From the NCBI GenBank assembly GCA_965153355.1, contig OZ231127.1:50034001-50098000 (forward strand): 64,000 nucleotides of DNA, written 5' to 3'. This document shows, piece by piece, positions 1-13,194 of this stretch. Positions within the stretch are counted from its first letter, which is position 1, and each line of letters starts with the position of its first letter. Under the pieces are notes generated by a model. That model had not been told where the DNA came from, did no database searches, and saw only the letters and a list, made by a program, of their open reading frames with translations. Source of the stretch: Flaccisagitta enflata (Eukaryota > Chaetognatha > Sagittoidea > Aphragmophora). The translations under genes and the position numbers were made by a program.

Positions 1-21
1 CCGTCATGTTAATTTCCTGGT

Positions 22-861
22 TATTAGTCGCGTGCGCGCGACTCTACAATAGCCTGTACTGAAATGACTAAATCCAAAATAATCGAAATTCTACGAACAG
101 TTCATGTTGTGGAGCTGTCTTGGGCTTCTATTGTCATCATTTTCAGCTTTAAAAGTTTACATCTTGGTTTCCGCGCCTTACCTTGAACTTCCCATGGGTC
201 AATAGGAAACTAAAAAATTCAAATTGCTCAAATCAAAATTTTGACTGCAGATTTGAAATCTGCATGAAAAACTGTCTGTTGAAACTGCTATTCTTTTTTC
301 AAAATTCCTTCGGGATCATTATTAAAATCCACGCTAAAGATTTTTTAAAAAGGTAAGTTCAATGATTTTACAAAGAAATTAAAGTGAAAGGTATGTTTCG
401 CGATATTTGACAGCACTTTTGACCACCTTCTAATTGGAATATCAAAAAAAGGAAAGCACTTTCAATTGACAGTTTTTACTGCAGATTCCAAATCTGCAGT
501 CAGAATTGGAATTTGAGAATTGTGAGATTTCGGATTTCCTATAGGGGTAAGGTTTACAGAAGGTAAGGCGCGGCTACCTAAAAATAGAAAGCCAATATTG
601 ATTTCAATAGAAGCCTAAGACAGTCCCACAACATGATCTGCTCGTAGAATATTTATTTTATTGCTTTTTGTCATTTAGGTACAGGCTACTCTACAACCCG
701 CTTTGTCCGTCGGTCGGTCGGTCGGTTGGTCGGTTGGTCCGTCCCACTTTACTTTTTTTATAATTTTACTTCTTGGACCTCACTGCTCCTGCCCACGTTG
801 TCTAGTGACCTCAAATATGGCCCCTGCCCACCCGCACGCGACTTCGGTATCCGGCCTTGTT
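22..861 (-). mobile_element. F1 copy, split by the element at 50-688
   Basis: The 3' palindrome TTAGTCGCGTGCGCGCGACT is at 22-42. After the insertion come the GTCGGTCGGTCGG block, CACTGCTCCTGCCCA, CCCCTGCCCACCCGCACGCGACT and the terminal CCGGCCTTGTT. Removing the insertion and one 8-bp duplication gives an F1 of about 190 bp. Confidence 0.85.
50..688. mobile_element. hAT-like non-autonomous element with long terminal inverted repeats
   Basis: Termini are TAGCCTGTACTGAAATGAC and, inverted, TAGCCTGTACCTAAATGAC. The inverted similarity continues inward for roughly 150-200 bases on each side, including TTCTACGA, CATGTTGTGG, CTGTCTT and GGCTTCTATTG. The element is flanked by an exact 8-bp duplication CTCTACAA (42-49 and 689-696). 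It has split an F1 copy whose two halves lie at 22-49 and 689-861. The 8-bp duplication suggests hAT or P-type transposition. No transposase is encoded. Confidence 0.85.
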
Positions 862-1306
862 TAAACAACAAGACTCTAACAAATATATCTATTAATCAAC
901 CTATTTGTTTTTCACTTGCACCGAAAGTAGCACCGAAAAACAGAACCGGTTGAACTCCTCCATGATTGGGAAGAAAGGATTCTTAATAGGATCAAAAAGA
1001 AAGAGGAGAAAGCCAGACTTGAAACAAGAAACGAGTGATTTGAAGCAGATGACTGAATTTACAATCACGATCAGTATCGAGATTTGTATGATAAGATACA
1101 TTGAATTATGATACTTGAGTAAAATTAGAATTAAAATGAAAAGGATAATTGGTTTTGATCATCACATAACAACACTTGGCCAATGCGCATCCATTTTGTG
1201 GATCAAACCATCCTTTGCTTTGTCCACGGGCAGTTGGACAACCGGACAGCCAGACATAGCCTCATAGCGATAAGGCTAAGTGCAGAATACATTCGTCTCA
1301 GAAATT
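862..1306. other. no gene recognised
   Basis: Short overlapping frames on both strands, no splice-bounded coding signal. Bases 1200-1260 contain TTTGTCCAC and CCGGACAGCC strings faintly like F1. Confidence 0.4.
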
Positions 1307-1530
1307 AAACAAGGCCAAACAAACGGTTACCCAATTCGCGTGCAGGTGGGCAGGGGCAGTGATGATTGATGACAAAAGTTAATCATGCACTTGAATAGGA
1401 GCAGTAATGTGAACGGCCCGAAAAAAATGTCTACCGACCAATCGATGTACCAACCAAACTACATAGCCATGGCAGTCGTGTGGGTGGGCAGGCGCTCTAA
1501 TGTGGGTTGGCACGGGCAATGATGCTCAAA
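1307..1530 (+). mobile_element. degraded F1 copy or copies
   Basis: Starts AAACAAGGCC at 1307, with TTCGCGTGCAGGTGGGCAGG, GGAGCAGT and CGACCAAT blocks in F1 order. A second GTCGTGTGGGTGGGCAGG block near 1475 suggests two nested or tandem remnants. Confidence 0.6.
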
Positions 1531-2210
<680 letters not shown>

Positions 2211-2655
2211 TCTCCCTTCTTTTCCTGTTACTTTTTCTTTTTCTTCTTCTTTCTTCACTTTCTTTTCCTTTTCCTATTCCTTCCCTTTCTCACAGCACTT
2301 CTTTCACTCCGCGTGATATTCAATCACGTGCTGAACTATCTGCCACAACGTATCTGTCTGTGTGCGTGTACTTTCCTTAGTCCCAAAGACGGAGAGGAAA
2401 GTGTTGGTTGGCTGAGTGAGCAACCGAGTTTCGCGTCTTATTCCATTTCGGTTGAGCGCTTTTCGCCGGCAGAAAAATGCTGAAAGCCGCTCGGACTGAG
2501 AAACGTTGATTCGACAATCCGGCGATGACTGTATATATATGCAAAGCTGGAAAATTTCATATCAATGTCAGACTAGTCTGTGATAACTTTAATGATGTGA
2601 GAAATGAATTGACTGAGATAGACTAAAATTTCATTGTCGGTATCGTCGTCGACAC

Positions 2656-2657
<2 letters not shown>

Positions 2658-2700
<43 letters not shown>

Positions 2701-2729
2701 GGTTGTGGTTGTGGTTGTGGTTGTGGTCG

Positions 2730-2809
<80 letters not shown>

Positions 2810-2810
2810 G
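2658..2810. repeat. (TTG)n microsatellite with a GGTTGT core
   Basis: Two TTG runs flank five GGTTGT hexamers (2700-2728), so it is a compound repeat with a central variant block. Confidence 0.97.
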
Positions 2811-3151
2811 CGAAATAAACAAACATATTTAGTATGAGGTAGAACTTTCATTATCGTTAATGTTGTTCCCGGCGTCGTTGTCCTACGTGAGCGGAGTAAG
2901 TCTGGTTTCATGGTGTCAAGGGAATCGTTAGGGAAGAAAGGGCTCCGCAGTTTTGCCCACTGACATTCATTTCTCGCTGCGCATCACACGCCTTGATGAA
3001 CTTGCCCTTTATCGAATATGAATAATTGGTGGCCGTAGGGCAGAAAATGGGAGACGGACAATGAGGGAAGAGAGGAAAAGGACAGTCGATTTTGTAGAGC
3101 TAGGTGCATTTAGCAATAAATGTTAATGGAAACAATATTGATTTTTATATA

Positions 3152-3196
<45 letters not shown>

Positions 3197-3197
3197 T

Positions 3198-3249
<52 letters not shown>

Positions 3250-3275
3250 AATGATGATAATGATGATGATGATAA
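3152..3275. repeat. (ATG)n microsatellite
   Basis: GATGAT run with a single TTG interruption near 3197 and AATGATGATA variants at the 3' edge. Confidence 0.97.
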
Positions 3276-3289
3276 GGAAGAAGAAAATG

Positions 3290-5060
3290 AGGAAGAGGAT
3301 AATGTTGCAGTCTTTTAATCGGTCACCTCGCGCGTGATGGAGCTTATCTGACCACTTGCTGCGAGGCAGAAGCGTATCTTATCTCTTCCGAGACCCGAAA
3401 TCCGAATTCGGTCGGTCGGGGTCTGCTGTGCGTTGGCCTCATTTATATGGCCGTTCTGCTCCATTCCTCCGCTGAAAATGACCAACTAACATTTGCATGG
3501 TTAGCTATTCTTCCGAGTTGAGACACGCGCATTCGTTGGTTCATCGCCGAAGAAACGACGTTGAATATTGGCGAAACAAACACAAGGCTTGGGAGTTCGC
3601 GAGAAGCGGAGGTATTAGGCTGATTTGCATATTGCAGTTTGACGCTTCGTAAGCTGAGGAAACCTTGAATGAGATACAGCCGAATTTTCTCGCGTGAAAC
3701 ATAGCCTTATGTTGAGATATGATCATTTGCTGTCAATTAAATAATTTTCATACATTCTATACATAATCATTAAATGTTCTTTTTTTTTTCGTTTTCGACT
3801 ATCGCAAAGTTTGTTTCCATACGCTTAAGATATAATAAGAGAGAATCGGAGTAGGCGGCGTGATAATTCGGCTGGATCTGACGTGCCGTGACGATGCACT
3901 TTGCCGAAAGGACGTGCGCGAAAGGCATGCCTCTGGATGAAATGTAAGGGGCGTTGTGCTCTGCCCACCCCTAACAGCGACCGGATCAACCCGACCAATC
4001 AAAAAAAAAGTGAGATGAATGTGTATTGTAATTGTAATTATTCCTACTCTTCGAACGATCTTGATACTTCGCGCGAGGTGGCCCGCGTCGTTTCTCTCTC
4101 TCCGATTTCGCGCAGTTCGCGTTCCTAAAGGCCATCGTCCTCCGTTAGCCTTTATGGTTATGTCTTATGGCCAAATTAGTCGACATCTATGAGGCCAAGA
4201 GGCTGAGAGCGACCGACACGCTCTCCGTCCTCTTGACTCTCAAAATTCTGCCTCAAATGTAGTTTTTGCAGAGATTGATTGCCAGAAACGAAGGTGAAAT
4301 CTGGCTTGACTTGTTTAAGACGGCAGATAATGAGGTACAAAGCGATTAGGATCTTTTATGTTCGTATTCAAACTCGCTACATCACATATTTAAATGAGGT
4401 TATGATCATAAAGCAAGGCTAATACTTATATTAGTATGGGGTAGCAAAAATCTTGTATCATGCCGATTATCATTTTCATACGGAAATCCCTTCATAAGCT
4501 ATTCATAATACTATTTGTAAAGAAAAATTTAAGCCATGATCCATTTTCATACAAAGTAGCCTAATATACTTAAACGATGACAGTGTAAAAAAGATCGTTT
4601 TCTGCGCAGTCATCTTTTCGGCAGTTCAAAACAGAATCTGCGATTTTCTTTATTTTTATGCTTTACCTTCCCTTAAAGAAATGATGATTACGGTGAGTTA
4701 CCATCGGAGAAAATCTCTAGCAAAAACAGTTTCAGACAGCATTTTTACTCCTCTACAACATATCTCGGAAACTCGAGGGGACCTCAATTATAAATACCCG
4801 TTCCATCAAGTCAAAGTTGTGCTTATATCTAAATTTTTATAGGTGAGGAACAGGTCGTTTTTCTCAGCTTTTTTTTCTCGCTGTAAGGCCACCTGCCTAT
4901 AAGGAAAGTTTGTTCATGTGTATTTTTATGTAAGTTCACTTATATTACTAAAAATGTTACTATGTTTTTTGCATATAACTCATGTTCCGCAAGCAGAAAA
5001 TGTCAATATCTAACTTCAGGATTTGAACCCTGTGACGGAACTCAGGTTCGCTTGCTACTT
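3290..5060. other. unique-looking DNA without a recognised gene
   Basis: 3840-4240 is CpG-richer, with CCAATCA near 3995. Frames of up to 75 codons show no known motif. A box-B-like GGTTCAAATCC string is on the minus strand at 5021-5031, without a complete tRNA fold around it. Confidence 0.4.
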
Positions 5061-5113
5061 ATATGCATCAGTGCAGTTTTTGGAATGATAAACAACTTGC
5101 CCCCCCCCCCCTC

Positions 5114-5220
5114 CTAATCATCGTCGTCTTCAATTTCGTTTTCGTTGTCGTCATTGCTATCAGCTATATTGTCGTTATCGCAATCGTGATCGTCATCAGG
5201 ATTGTCATCGTCACCGTCGC

Positions 5221-5269
<49 letters not shown>

Positions 5270-5884
5270 GTCATCATCATCATCATCATCATCATCTACA
5301 TCATCATCACCTACACCATCATCATCATCATCATCATCATCACCTACACCATCATCATCATCATCATCATCACCTACACCATCATCATCATCATCATCAT
5401 CACCTACACCATCATCATCATCATCATCATCATCATCACCTAAACCATCATCATCCTCATCATGATTGTCATCGTTGTCGTCGCCATCATCTACATCGTT
5501 ATCGTCATCATGATTGTCACCGTTGTCGTCGCCATCGTCTACATCGTCATCATCCTCATCATGATTGCCATCATTGCAATCGCCATCATCTACGTCGTCG
5601 TTATCGTCATCAAGATTGACATTGTCGCCGTCGCCATCATCTACATTGTCGTTACCGTCATCATGATTGTTGTCGTCCCCGTCGCCTACCAGTACATAGA
5701 CATTATCGTCATCTTGATTGTCATCGTCGGCGTTGCCATCATCTACATCTACGTCGTCATTCTCGTCATCAAGATGGTCATCATTGTCGTCGTCGCCTTC
5801 ATCTGCATCGTCTTCATCGTTATGTTCGTCTGGGGAAGCCACATGATTTGTCATACGTCGGTTGAGCGTCTTCGAAACTCCCAA
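5114..5884 (-). repeat. CAT/GTCATC compound array; open acidic frame of 256 codons
   Basis: 5219-5462 is (CAT)n with regular ACCTACACC interruptions. 5462-5850 is a degenerate array of about 48-51 bp units built on GATTGTCATCGT and GCCATCATCTAC. On the minus strand the whole stretch stays open and reads as Asp/Asn/Gly repeats (DDGDDN, NHDDDN, DVDDG), with Met at 5884. The simple reading is an expanded, drifting microsatellite. A real acidic repeat protein is possible but lacks a signal peptide or splice sites. Confidence 0.6.
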
Positions 5885-6029
5885 CCAGTTGCGCTTATCG
5901 ATTGTCTCTGTGACCCCGGAAGAATGAGATCACATAAACGGAAAGAAAAAAAATTAAAGAAAACAGATCACGAGAGAGAAAGGCTAAAATACATGATTTA
6001 CATGTACGCGAATAAAAGATAGGCAAGAA

Positions 6030-6341
6030 TGGGAAGAAAGGGAAGAAAGGAAGGAAAAAAACTAAAAAAGTAAGGAGAGCTAGTACAGAAAAGGAAGCAA
6101 CCTTATGAAAGGTAAAGAAGGAGGGACGGAAGGATGGAGAGATGGAGGAATAAAAGGATGGAGAAATGGAAGGATGGAGGGAGGGGGGGGGGGAGTAACG
6201 GGAAGAGAAGAACATCAAAAGAATATGGATGCGGGGGGATGGAATCGAGAAAAATCTAGAGAAAGAAGGGTGACCGAGGAATATACCGAATCGGTGTGTG
6301 TACTCTATACACAGGGACGCAAGTTGGGCGGTTGAAAACAT
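6030..6341. repeat. GGAAGGATGGAG-type purine-rich degenerate repeat
   Basis: Runs of GAAAGGAAGG and GGATGGAG(A/G) motifs, ending near a poly-G block at 6182. No gene is seen. Confidence 0.5.
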
Positions 6342-6486
6342 AAACCAGGCCGGATACACGGCAATCCAGTCGCGGAAGATTGGGCAGGAGCAGTGTTACG
6401 AGAACCGCTTGCAATTTAAAAATGTTACGGCGGGACGGACGGACGGACCGACATGGCAAGGTGTAGAGTCCCGTGTCCGCGACTAA
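6342..6486 (+). mobile_element. F1 copy (short)
   Basis: AACCAGGCCGGATACACGGC, then CAGTCGCGG, TGGGCAGGAGCAGTG, the GGACGGACGGACC block and GTAGAGTCCCGTGTCCGCGACTAAA. One of the most compact copies. Confidence 0.85.
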
Positions 6487-6489
6487 ATA

Positions 6490-7030
6490 CAAAGATGATT
6501 CTTCTACTACGTTTATTTTTAAACCAACATCATAGAAAGAGCCAACTTCTGAAGTCCCGATTTAATAGAAAATGGAAATCATGACGATTTTCTAACAATT
6601 GCTGTAACATATGTTTTGAAGAAAAAAATTTGCGTTTTGTTTTCTTATGTCTTCTTTTTTTTTTTTTACAGCGGATATGAATCACGAAATAAATTCCCAT
6701 GATTAGTTTTAAATGTAGAGAGCAGATGATGCTTTGCGTTGGCAGCTTCCGCGCGGGGAAGGGGGGGCGTGGCCGTGGGAAGGTGGCACCGTGCCGGAGG
6801 TAAAGACAAGGGCGGGGACAGGAGTCTGCGACCGGCGCGGCGCGTCGTTGGTTTGCGGCAGACTATGCTCGCGGCAGGCTTTGACGTTACCGCAACGATG
6901 ACGGCAGCAGCGTGAGATTTTAAAACAACGTGACAGTTTTGTTTGATAAATAGTCGGTTTTTTTCGCACTAACAATGAAGAGCTTTTTCGATGTTACTTT
7001 TTCTTCATCCATAATAGTTTTCTTCTTTTT
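6490..7030. other. no gene recognised; GC-rich patch
   Basis: 6715-6900 is GC-rich with poly-G and CGCGGCGCG. A minus-strand 88-codon frame shows no family motif. Confidence 0.35.
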
Positions 7031-7034
7031 TTTT

Positions 7035-7035
<1 letters not shown>

Positions 7036-7118
<83 letters not shown>

Positions 7119-7120
7119 TT
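7036..7120. repeat. (CTTT)n microsatellite with pyrimidine-rich 3' flank
   Basis: A pure TTTC run of about 20 units. Decayed TTTCTTTT sequence continues to about 7365. Confidence 0.95.
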
Positions 7121-7512
7121 TTCCGCTAATTCCTTCTTTCTTCCTCCTTCTTTCCTGTTTCTGTTTTCTCTTTCTTTTCTTCTTCCTTACTTTCTTTTCG
7201 TCTTAAGTTTATTTTCTTCTTTGACTTACCTTTTTTCCGTTCTTTTTCTGTTTTATTTTCATTCATTTCTTCTTTATATGCACCTCTTTCTTCACTTTTC
7301 TCTTTTCATATTTTCTTATATTTCAGTTTTTTTTCTTTTTCCAATTTTCTTCTTTTCGAGGAAATGGGTAGAAAGCAATTTATTTCCGTATAATTCTGAC
7401 GTATGATGGGGAATTTATTCCGCGCGTGTAAGAAGTTCATCTGAAGACTTTTTTCCCTGAAAGAAAAAGACGGATATAAAGAGGGTTAATGAAGTCGACG
7501 TAAAAGTCGTTT

Positions 7513-7694
7513 TTTTTAGTCGCGTGCACGTGACTCTACACCCCGCTTTGTCCGTCGGTCGGTCGATCGGTTAGTCGGTTGGTTGGTCACACTTTCCCTT
7601 TTTTGTGATTTTTATCTTTGGACATCACTGCTCCTGCCCAATTGGTCTCTGCCCACCCACATGCGACTTGGATAGCCGTGTATCCGGCCTTGTT
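7513..7694 (-). mobile_element. F1 copy (near full length)
   Basis: TTTTTAGTCGCGTGCACGTG at the 3' end, CTCTACACCCCGCTTTGTCC, a GGTCGGTCGATCGG block, CACTGCTCCTGCCCA, a second CTGCCCACCCACATGCGACT and terminal CCGTGTATCCGGCCTTGTT. About 180 bp; a useful reference for the family. Confidence 0.9.
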
Positions 7695-8370
7695 CACTTT
7701 CACAGTAACTTTTCTGATATAGGAACCAAATACTGACATAGCCACATAGCTATGGCGATAATGGCATCGATTTTTTTTCTCTTTTGTAGAATTGACGAGT
7801 CCATCATAAATAGAACTTAAACGAGTTCGCCCCATTTAATTGCTCTCATTTTTATTTTTTCCATTATATCTCAAAACTCTTTTATTTGAATTGCGCAGAG
7901 AACAATTGATAACAAATGAGCAATTTGATACAGCGATATAAGAAAAAGAAATGCAATTGAATGAACAGTCAACGTGTGGTGCTACGATGCGCGAACTTGA
8001 GCGCTCAAGTCCGAAACGCTTGATTACATTGTAATCTTTCTCAAATACGTTGCGAGAAATATTTGATTTGGTGCAATTAAACGACGGCATTTTCCGGATG
8101 TACTTTTGGACGTACGAATGGACGGACCGGCAGGACTGATCGGCTTAACCGTGACACCGATGAGTCCGCATAGAACAGTCATACAAGGGCCTGAAATATG
8201 ATGCAAGGTAGCATTTTGAAACAAAACGAATAAGAAAAAAAAAACACATAAGGAAAAAAATAATAATGGGTATTTCACTAAACCCTGGAATAAAGGATGA
8301 AAAATGAGAACTGGTGCATTGAAATCGGCGTGGAGATATGAGAGTGAAAAGGGAAGCCATCACTTGTGAC
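7695..8370. other. no gene recognised
   Basis: AT-rich DNA with frames under 85 codons. No repeat family was identified. Confidence 0.4.
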
Positions 8371-8372
8371 TG

Positions 8373-8486
<114 letters not shown>

Positions 8487-8609
8487 ACAGCGAGACACAG
8501 ATACAGACAGACAGAAAAAACAGACAGATGAAAGATAATGCCTAAAGGACAAGTACTGACACAAACACAGAAAAGAAGAAGCGGGAATGGAAAAGGTATG
8601 GAAAGAAAT

Positions 8610-8610
<1 letters not shown>

Positions 8611-8689
<79 letters not shown>

Positions 8690-8691
8690 AA
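8611..8691. repeat. (AAAG)n microsatellite
   Basis: Pure run of about 20 units. Confidence 0.97.
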
Positions 8692-8781
8692 AGAACCAAA
8701 GTCAGATAAAAAAAGTAAAGAGGAAAACAGACGAATTCAAGGCGAACTTAGCACACGTGTCAGATCTCCGTTTAAGAAGCT

Positions 8782-8785
<4 letters not shown>

Positions 8786-8873
<88 letters not shown>

Positions 8874-9290
8874 CAGAGAGACAGAGAGACAGAGAGACAG
8901 AGACAGAAACAGAAAGACAGAGATAGACAGAAAGACAGAGAGAGACAGAAAGACAGAGAGAGACAGAGAGTGACATATACAGACATAAAGAGACAGAGAA
9001 AGACATGGAGAGACATGGAGAGACAGCGACAGACGAAGAGAGACAGAGACAGACATAGAGAGACATGGAGAGACATGAAGAGACAGAGACAGACGAAAAG
9101 AGAAAGAGACAGACATGGAGAGACATGGAGAGACATGGAGAGACATGGAGAGACAGAGACGGACATGAAAAGACTGGGAGAGACAGACAGAGATAGAGCG
9201 AACCGGAGAGTGAGCGGTATATGAGCAGAAATGGAGAGACAGAGACAGACATGGAGATATGGAGAGACAGACAGAGATAGAGAGAACCGG
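8786..9290. repeat. (GA)n passing into a GAGACATG(G)AGAGACA minisatellite
   Basis: Pure GA to 8864, then AGAGACAG and AGACATGGAG units. The block AGAGACATGGAG repeats with little change near 9060 and 9120, and a GATAGAG..AACCGGAGAG string recurs at about 9190 and 9275. Confidence 0.9.
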
Positions 9291-9622
9291 AGAGAGCGCG
9301 GTATATGGGCTCTGTAAAAAGGCCGAGGCCGAGACATAATCGTTAGACGGAAGATGGAATGATTATGTGCCTATGATATATAATCCAGATACGGATTCAC
9401 CGACATTAAAAGAAAAAGTAAATGAGACAATTATGCAAATTACGGCCGGCTATTACAGATTTGTGCCGTCTTCTTTTTCACATACCCACACCCGCTTTTC
9501 ATATCCAACCTCCCACCACTTTTCCACGGGACGCGGGATCCGATTGAAATTTTTTACTTTCAGTACTTCCTCATTCTTTTTTTTATTTTCCAAGAATGCA
9601 ATGGAAGATCTGCCTGCTAATA

Positions 9623-10961
9623 CCGGGTCATCCACCTGAGTTGTCGGATTCTGTTAAGCTTTTACTCACTGATGCGAAGAGACATAGATTTGGAATTGAT
9701 CAAGTCTTAACCATCAAGTTAATCAAGTTGATCAAGTTAAAGAGTATAGATTGAAATTTTTGTATCAAAATTTCAGCCATTTTGGTCAAGTAGTTCATCT
9801 CTTACATAGATCTGAAGTGGCGCAAGTATTTTCGCATTCTACAGATTTTCCTTTAAAAAATCAGAATTCTGCTTGCCTTCATTATCATTATTTTTCAACT
9901 ATTCATGCCATAGAGACATGATTAGTCTCCAACTTTAAAATCGTCACTGATTCAAACATTTTTAGTCGCGGACACGCGACTCTACACCTTGCCGTGTCGG
10001 TTGGTCGGTCGGTAGGTTGGTAGGTCGGTCCGTCGGTCCGTCCGTCACATTTTTGAATTCCAAGCGGTTTTCGCATTACTGCTCCTGCCCAACCATCCGC
10101 GACTGGATTGCTGTGTATCCGGCCTTGTTTTGATTGAATGCTCAAATAACTCAAAAAAGAATTGTGTAATTGCGTAATTCTTGGAATTTTTTGGAAAATC
10201 TGTTGGTCCTGAAATAAAAGCTTTAACTTCAAATCCATGTTAAAGACAAACTACTTGACCAGATTGAATGAAATTTTGACACAAAAAACCTCAATATGTA
10301 ATCTTTAAGACTAGATCAATTTCAAATACAGTATGATCTATCTTGTTTGCAACATTTGATGAGGACATAACTCTTAAAGTAATAAAGATAATTGAATTCT
10401 GAAAAAAATCTCTAAAAGACAAAGGTCTGGGATTTTCTGATGAGCAATTCTTTAAGATTTTTTTAAAGAAAATGACCCTTTTCCCACATACATACTGAAA
10501 ATTGTGCTATTCAAAATATACCATTTTTTCAGGCTAGCAATTAAACTCTAGATTTGTCTCATATCTGAACATTTGAGTTATTGACACCAGATTAGCACTA
10601 GATTAAAAATACTTTATATATTTCATAGAAACAAAGAAAGAAAAATGGCCTTTTGTCATTATTAAGACAAAAAAAAACGGAATAATGTTGTTTTTTTTTT
10701 TGTTTCTTTTTTTAAAAATAGACCTCAAACTCTTTAATGCAAAAGGCATCAGATTTTTCTCAAAAATCTTTAAGAATTGTTCATAAGGAAATGCCAGACA
10801 TTTATCTTTCAAAGATTTTTTTCAGAATTTGATTATCTTAATTACTTTTTGAATTACGTCCTCATCAAATGTTGCAAACGAGATAGATCATACTGCACAT
10901 GAATTTTAGCATCTGTGAGTGAAAGGTTAATGGAATCCGACAACTCAGCTGGATGACCCGG
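9623..10961. mobile_element. TA-flanked foldback element
   Basis: Inverted termini CCGGGTCATCCACCTGAG and CCGGGTCATCCAGCTGAG continue through TTGTCGGATTC and ACTCAC.GATGC. TA lies at both junctions (9621-9622, 10962-10963). Internal inverted segments also pair, for example ATTTGATGAGGAC near 10350 with its complement near 10865. An F1 copy sits inside at 9959-10130. No transposase ORF is present. Confidence 0.75.
9959..10130 (-). mobile_element. F1 copy inside foldback element
   Basis: TTTAGTCGCGGACACGCGACT at its 3' end, GGTTGGTCGGTCGG block, CATTACTGCTCCTGCCCA, and TGTGTATCCGGCCTTGTT at its 5' end. Confidence 0.9.
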
Positions 10962-11044
10962 TATGAAATGTGCGATTAACTTATTTTCAAGGTGTTATGG
11001 ATGGACAAACGGACTTTCTTATGGCGGGACGTTTCTATCGACCG

Positions 11045-11078
11045 ACAAAGTAAGTTATAAAATCGCGGATGCGCGACT
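11045..11078 (-). mobile_element. F1 3'-end fragment
   Basis: Only the terminal palindrome remains: AAATCGCGGATGCGCGACTA. Confidence 0.5.
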
Positions 11079-11745
11079 ACAGATTGTTGAACGTCATTTG
11101 GTACAGAATAACTTTTGACTCTGTTAACCTCCCCCCTCCACCTACAACGAACTTATTACCCCTCTTCCAACCCCCTTTCCACTACTCGTGGAAAAAAGAC
11201 GTCGGCCCTGAGCTAAGGAGAGAGGAAAGTTTGAGATGGAATCGATACGACTATTTACTTTTGCGCGAGCTGAATCGGGAAAAAATGAGAAGTAAAGCTG
11301 GAAAGGTCCCTTGGAGGGGGTGAGGAAATGGCTTACATCAGAACAGGACAGGTGGCGGGGGTTAAGATTGGGGGAATTGAAAACGGGGAAAAAGATACGA
11401 TTATTAAGGGCAAATGGTGGGTTAGAGCCAAAGGAGAAGTGGGGCAGAAAGAAAGCGTAAAGGAAAGTGCAGATAATGACACATACTTGTCACATTATGC
11501 GGAGGGTCTATTTTTCAAGGGCAGAACAGAAATAGACACAGTAGACGAAAGAAATAATAATTAGACAAGGAGGTTAATTTAGGTGAGCATGTGTTAGATT
11601 TTGATGAAAATATTCTGAATATTTCAAGTATTCTATTGGATGCAACAGTGCATCTGTATTCAACAGCGACAGAAAAATCAGGACGATTTCACTTCTACAA
11701 AAATGACTTCCCACCTGCAATACTGCATATTAAAATGCATTGCGA
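11079..11745. other. no gene recognised
   Basis: Frames of 78-92 codons on the plus strand lack family motifs. The last one runs into the CA repeat. Confidence 0.35.
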
Positions 11746-11747
11746 CA

Positions 11748-11851
<104 letters not shown>

Positions 11852-11946
11852 AACAACAACAACAACTAAGTACTGAATTGATAGAGGTTTTTTTTTTATA
11901 ATCATACAAGACCTGACATTTGATAATACTCAAGCAGTACATGAAA

Positions 11947-12240
<294 letters not shown>

Positions 12241-12479
12241 ATTACACGCAGAGTGTCACACAGCCAGACAGACAGGTACATAACAGAAAGATGGACAAAA
12301 GTACGCATTAAGTCTAAGAGATGGAGATTTTCTTAAACAGAGACAGACAAAGATAAAGACAGAGAAAGAGAGGTAAAGGTAAACGTGGCAGAGCGACGGC
12401 GAAAGCGATATTCCATCACCATGAATAATGATTCAGGCCGGAAAGCAATCGGGAGAAAAAAAATAATGAAACCTATTCA

Positions 12480-12998
12480 TACAATATGGAAGCAGGTCAT
12501 GGTCAATGTGAAAGGAGGCTCTGAGAGTTTTGAGGTCTCCCAGTCAATCAACTCCGTTTAGGTATCTGCTTTGAAGTTGATTCTTGGGAGGATGTACTTA
12601 TGAACCTTAGAAGAAGAGATGGCAGCAATTTCTGAAGGCTCAAATTTGAGGCAGTCCCCATCTTCATCCGGCTCATTTTCATCCAAGTCATCAACTCCGT
12701 GACCATCATCCACATCCTCATTTGACTGATCATCAAGGTCCTGCGCTTTCATGCAGATTGTCAAAATTTGGTTGACAGCTCTTGCTCAGGTGTCTGCATC
12801 ATCATCGGCAAGCATTGCCAGAAGAATTGCCTCAGGATGAGCAAAGTACGCATTTCTTTGAAGGACTTCCTGCACAAGCTCCTGCAACTTTTTGCTGAGT
12901 TTTCTGGAGTATTTGATCATTGCCATGAGGTTTTTTGGCCCGTCAGTGCACTTGGGTTGAGTCTTGATTTTAAACCAAGAGGGTGCATAAAAAGTCAA
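12480..12998 (-). pseudogene. decayed ORF of an uncharacterised, probably repeat-associated protein family
   Basis: Read on the minus strand, 12998-12786 gives a 70-residue stretch containing YAPSWFKIK, NLMAMIKYS and NAYFAHPEAILLAML. After a stop, another frame (12764-12480) gives an acidic segment DDLDENEPDEDGD followed by VHKYILPRINFKADT, a stop, then ELIDWETSKLSEPP. From memory of invertebrate protein sets, this layout (PSWF..IK, YFAHPEN-like, acidic linker, LP.INF, IDW..EPP) belongs to a repetitive uncharacterised family often found beside transposons; that link is recall, not a search result. At least two stops and one frame change show it is broken. No function is assigned. Confidence 0.4.
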
Positions 12999-13194
12999 GG
13001 AAAGGGTGGCCCTAAGAAATGTTTATGAGTTAGAGCGTTCAGGAGAGAAAAAAAGAACTGGACACTCAGAAGCTTCCTTGCTGAAAGGGATATCTGCTAT
13101 CCAGCCCAGTTTGATTTGGTGTCTAAGCACCTTGGTTCTAGTTTGGTTTTCAAGCAGGTGGCCCCTGATAACAGGCTCCAGGCTCCAGGCTTTA

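Noticed and set aside
5015-5050. tRNA gene on the minus strand
   Set aside because: Only a box-B-like GGTTCAAATCC is present; no D arm or pairing acceptor stem.
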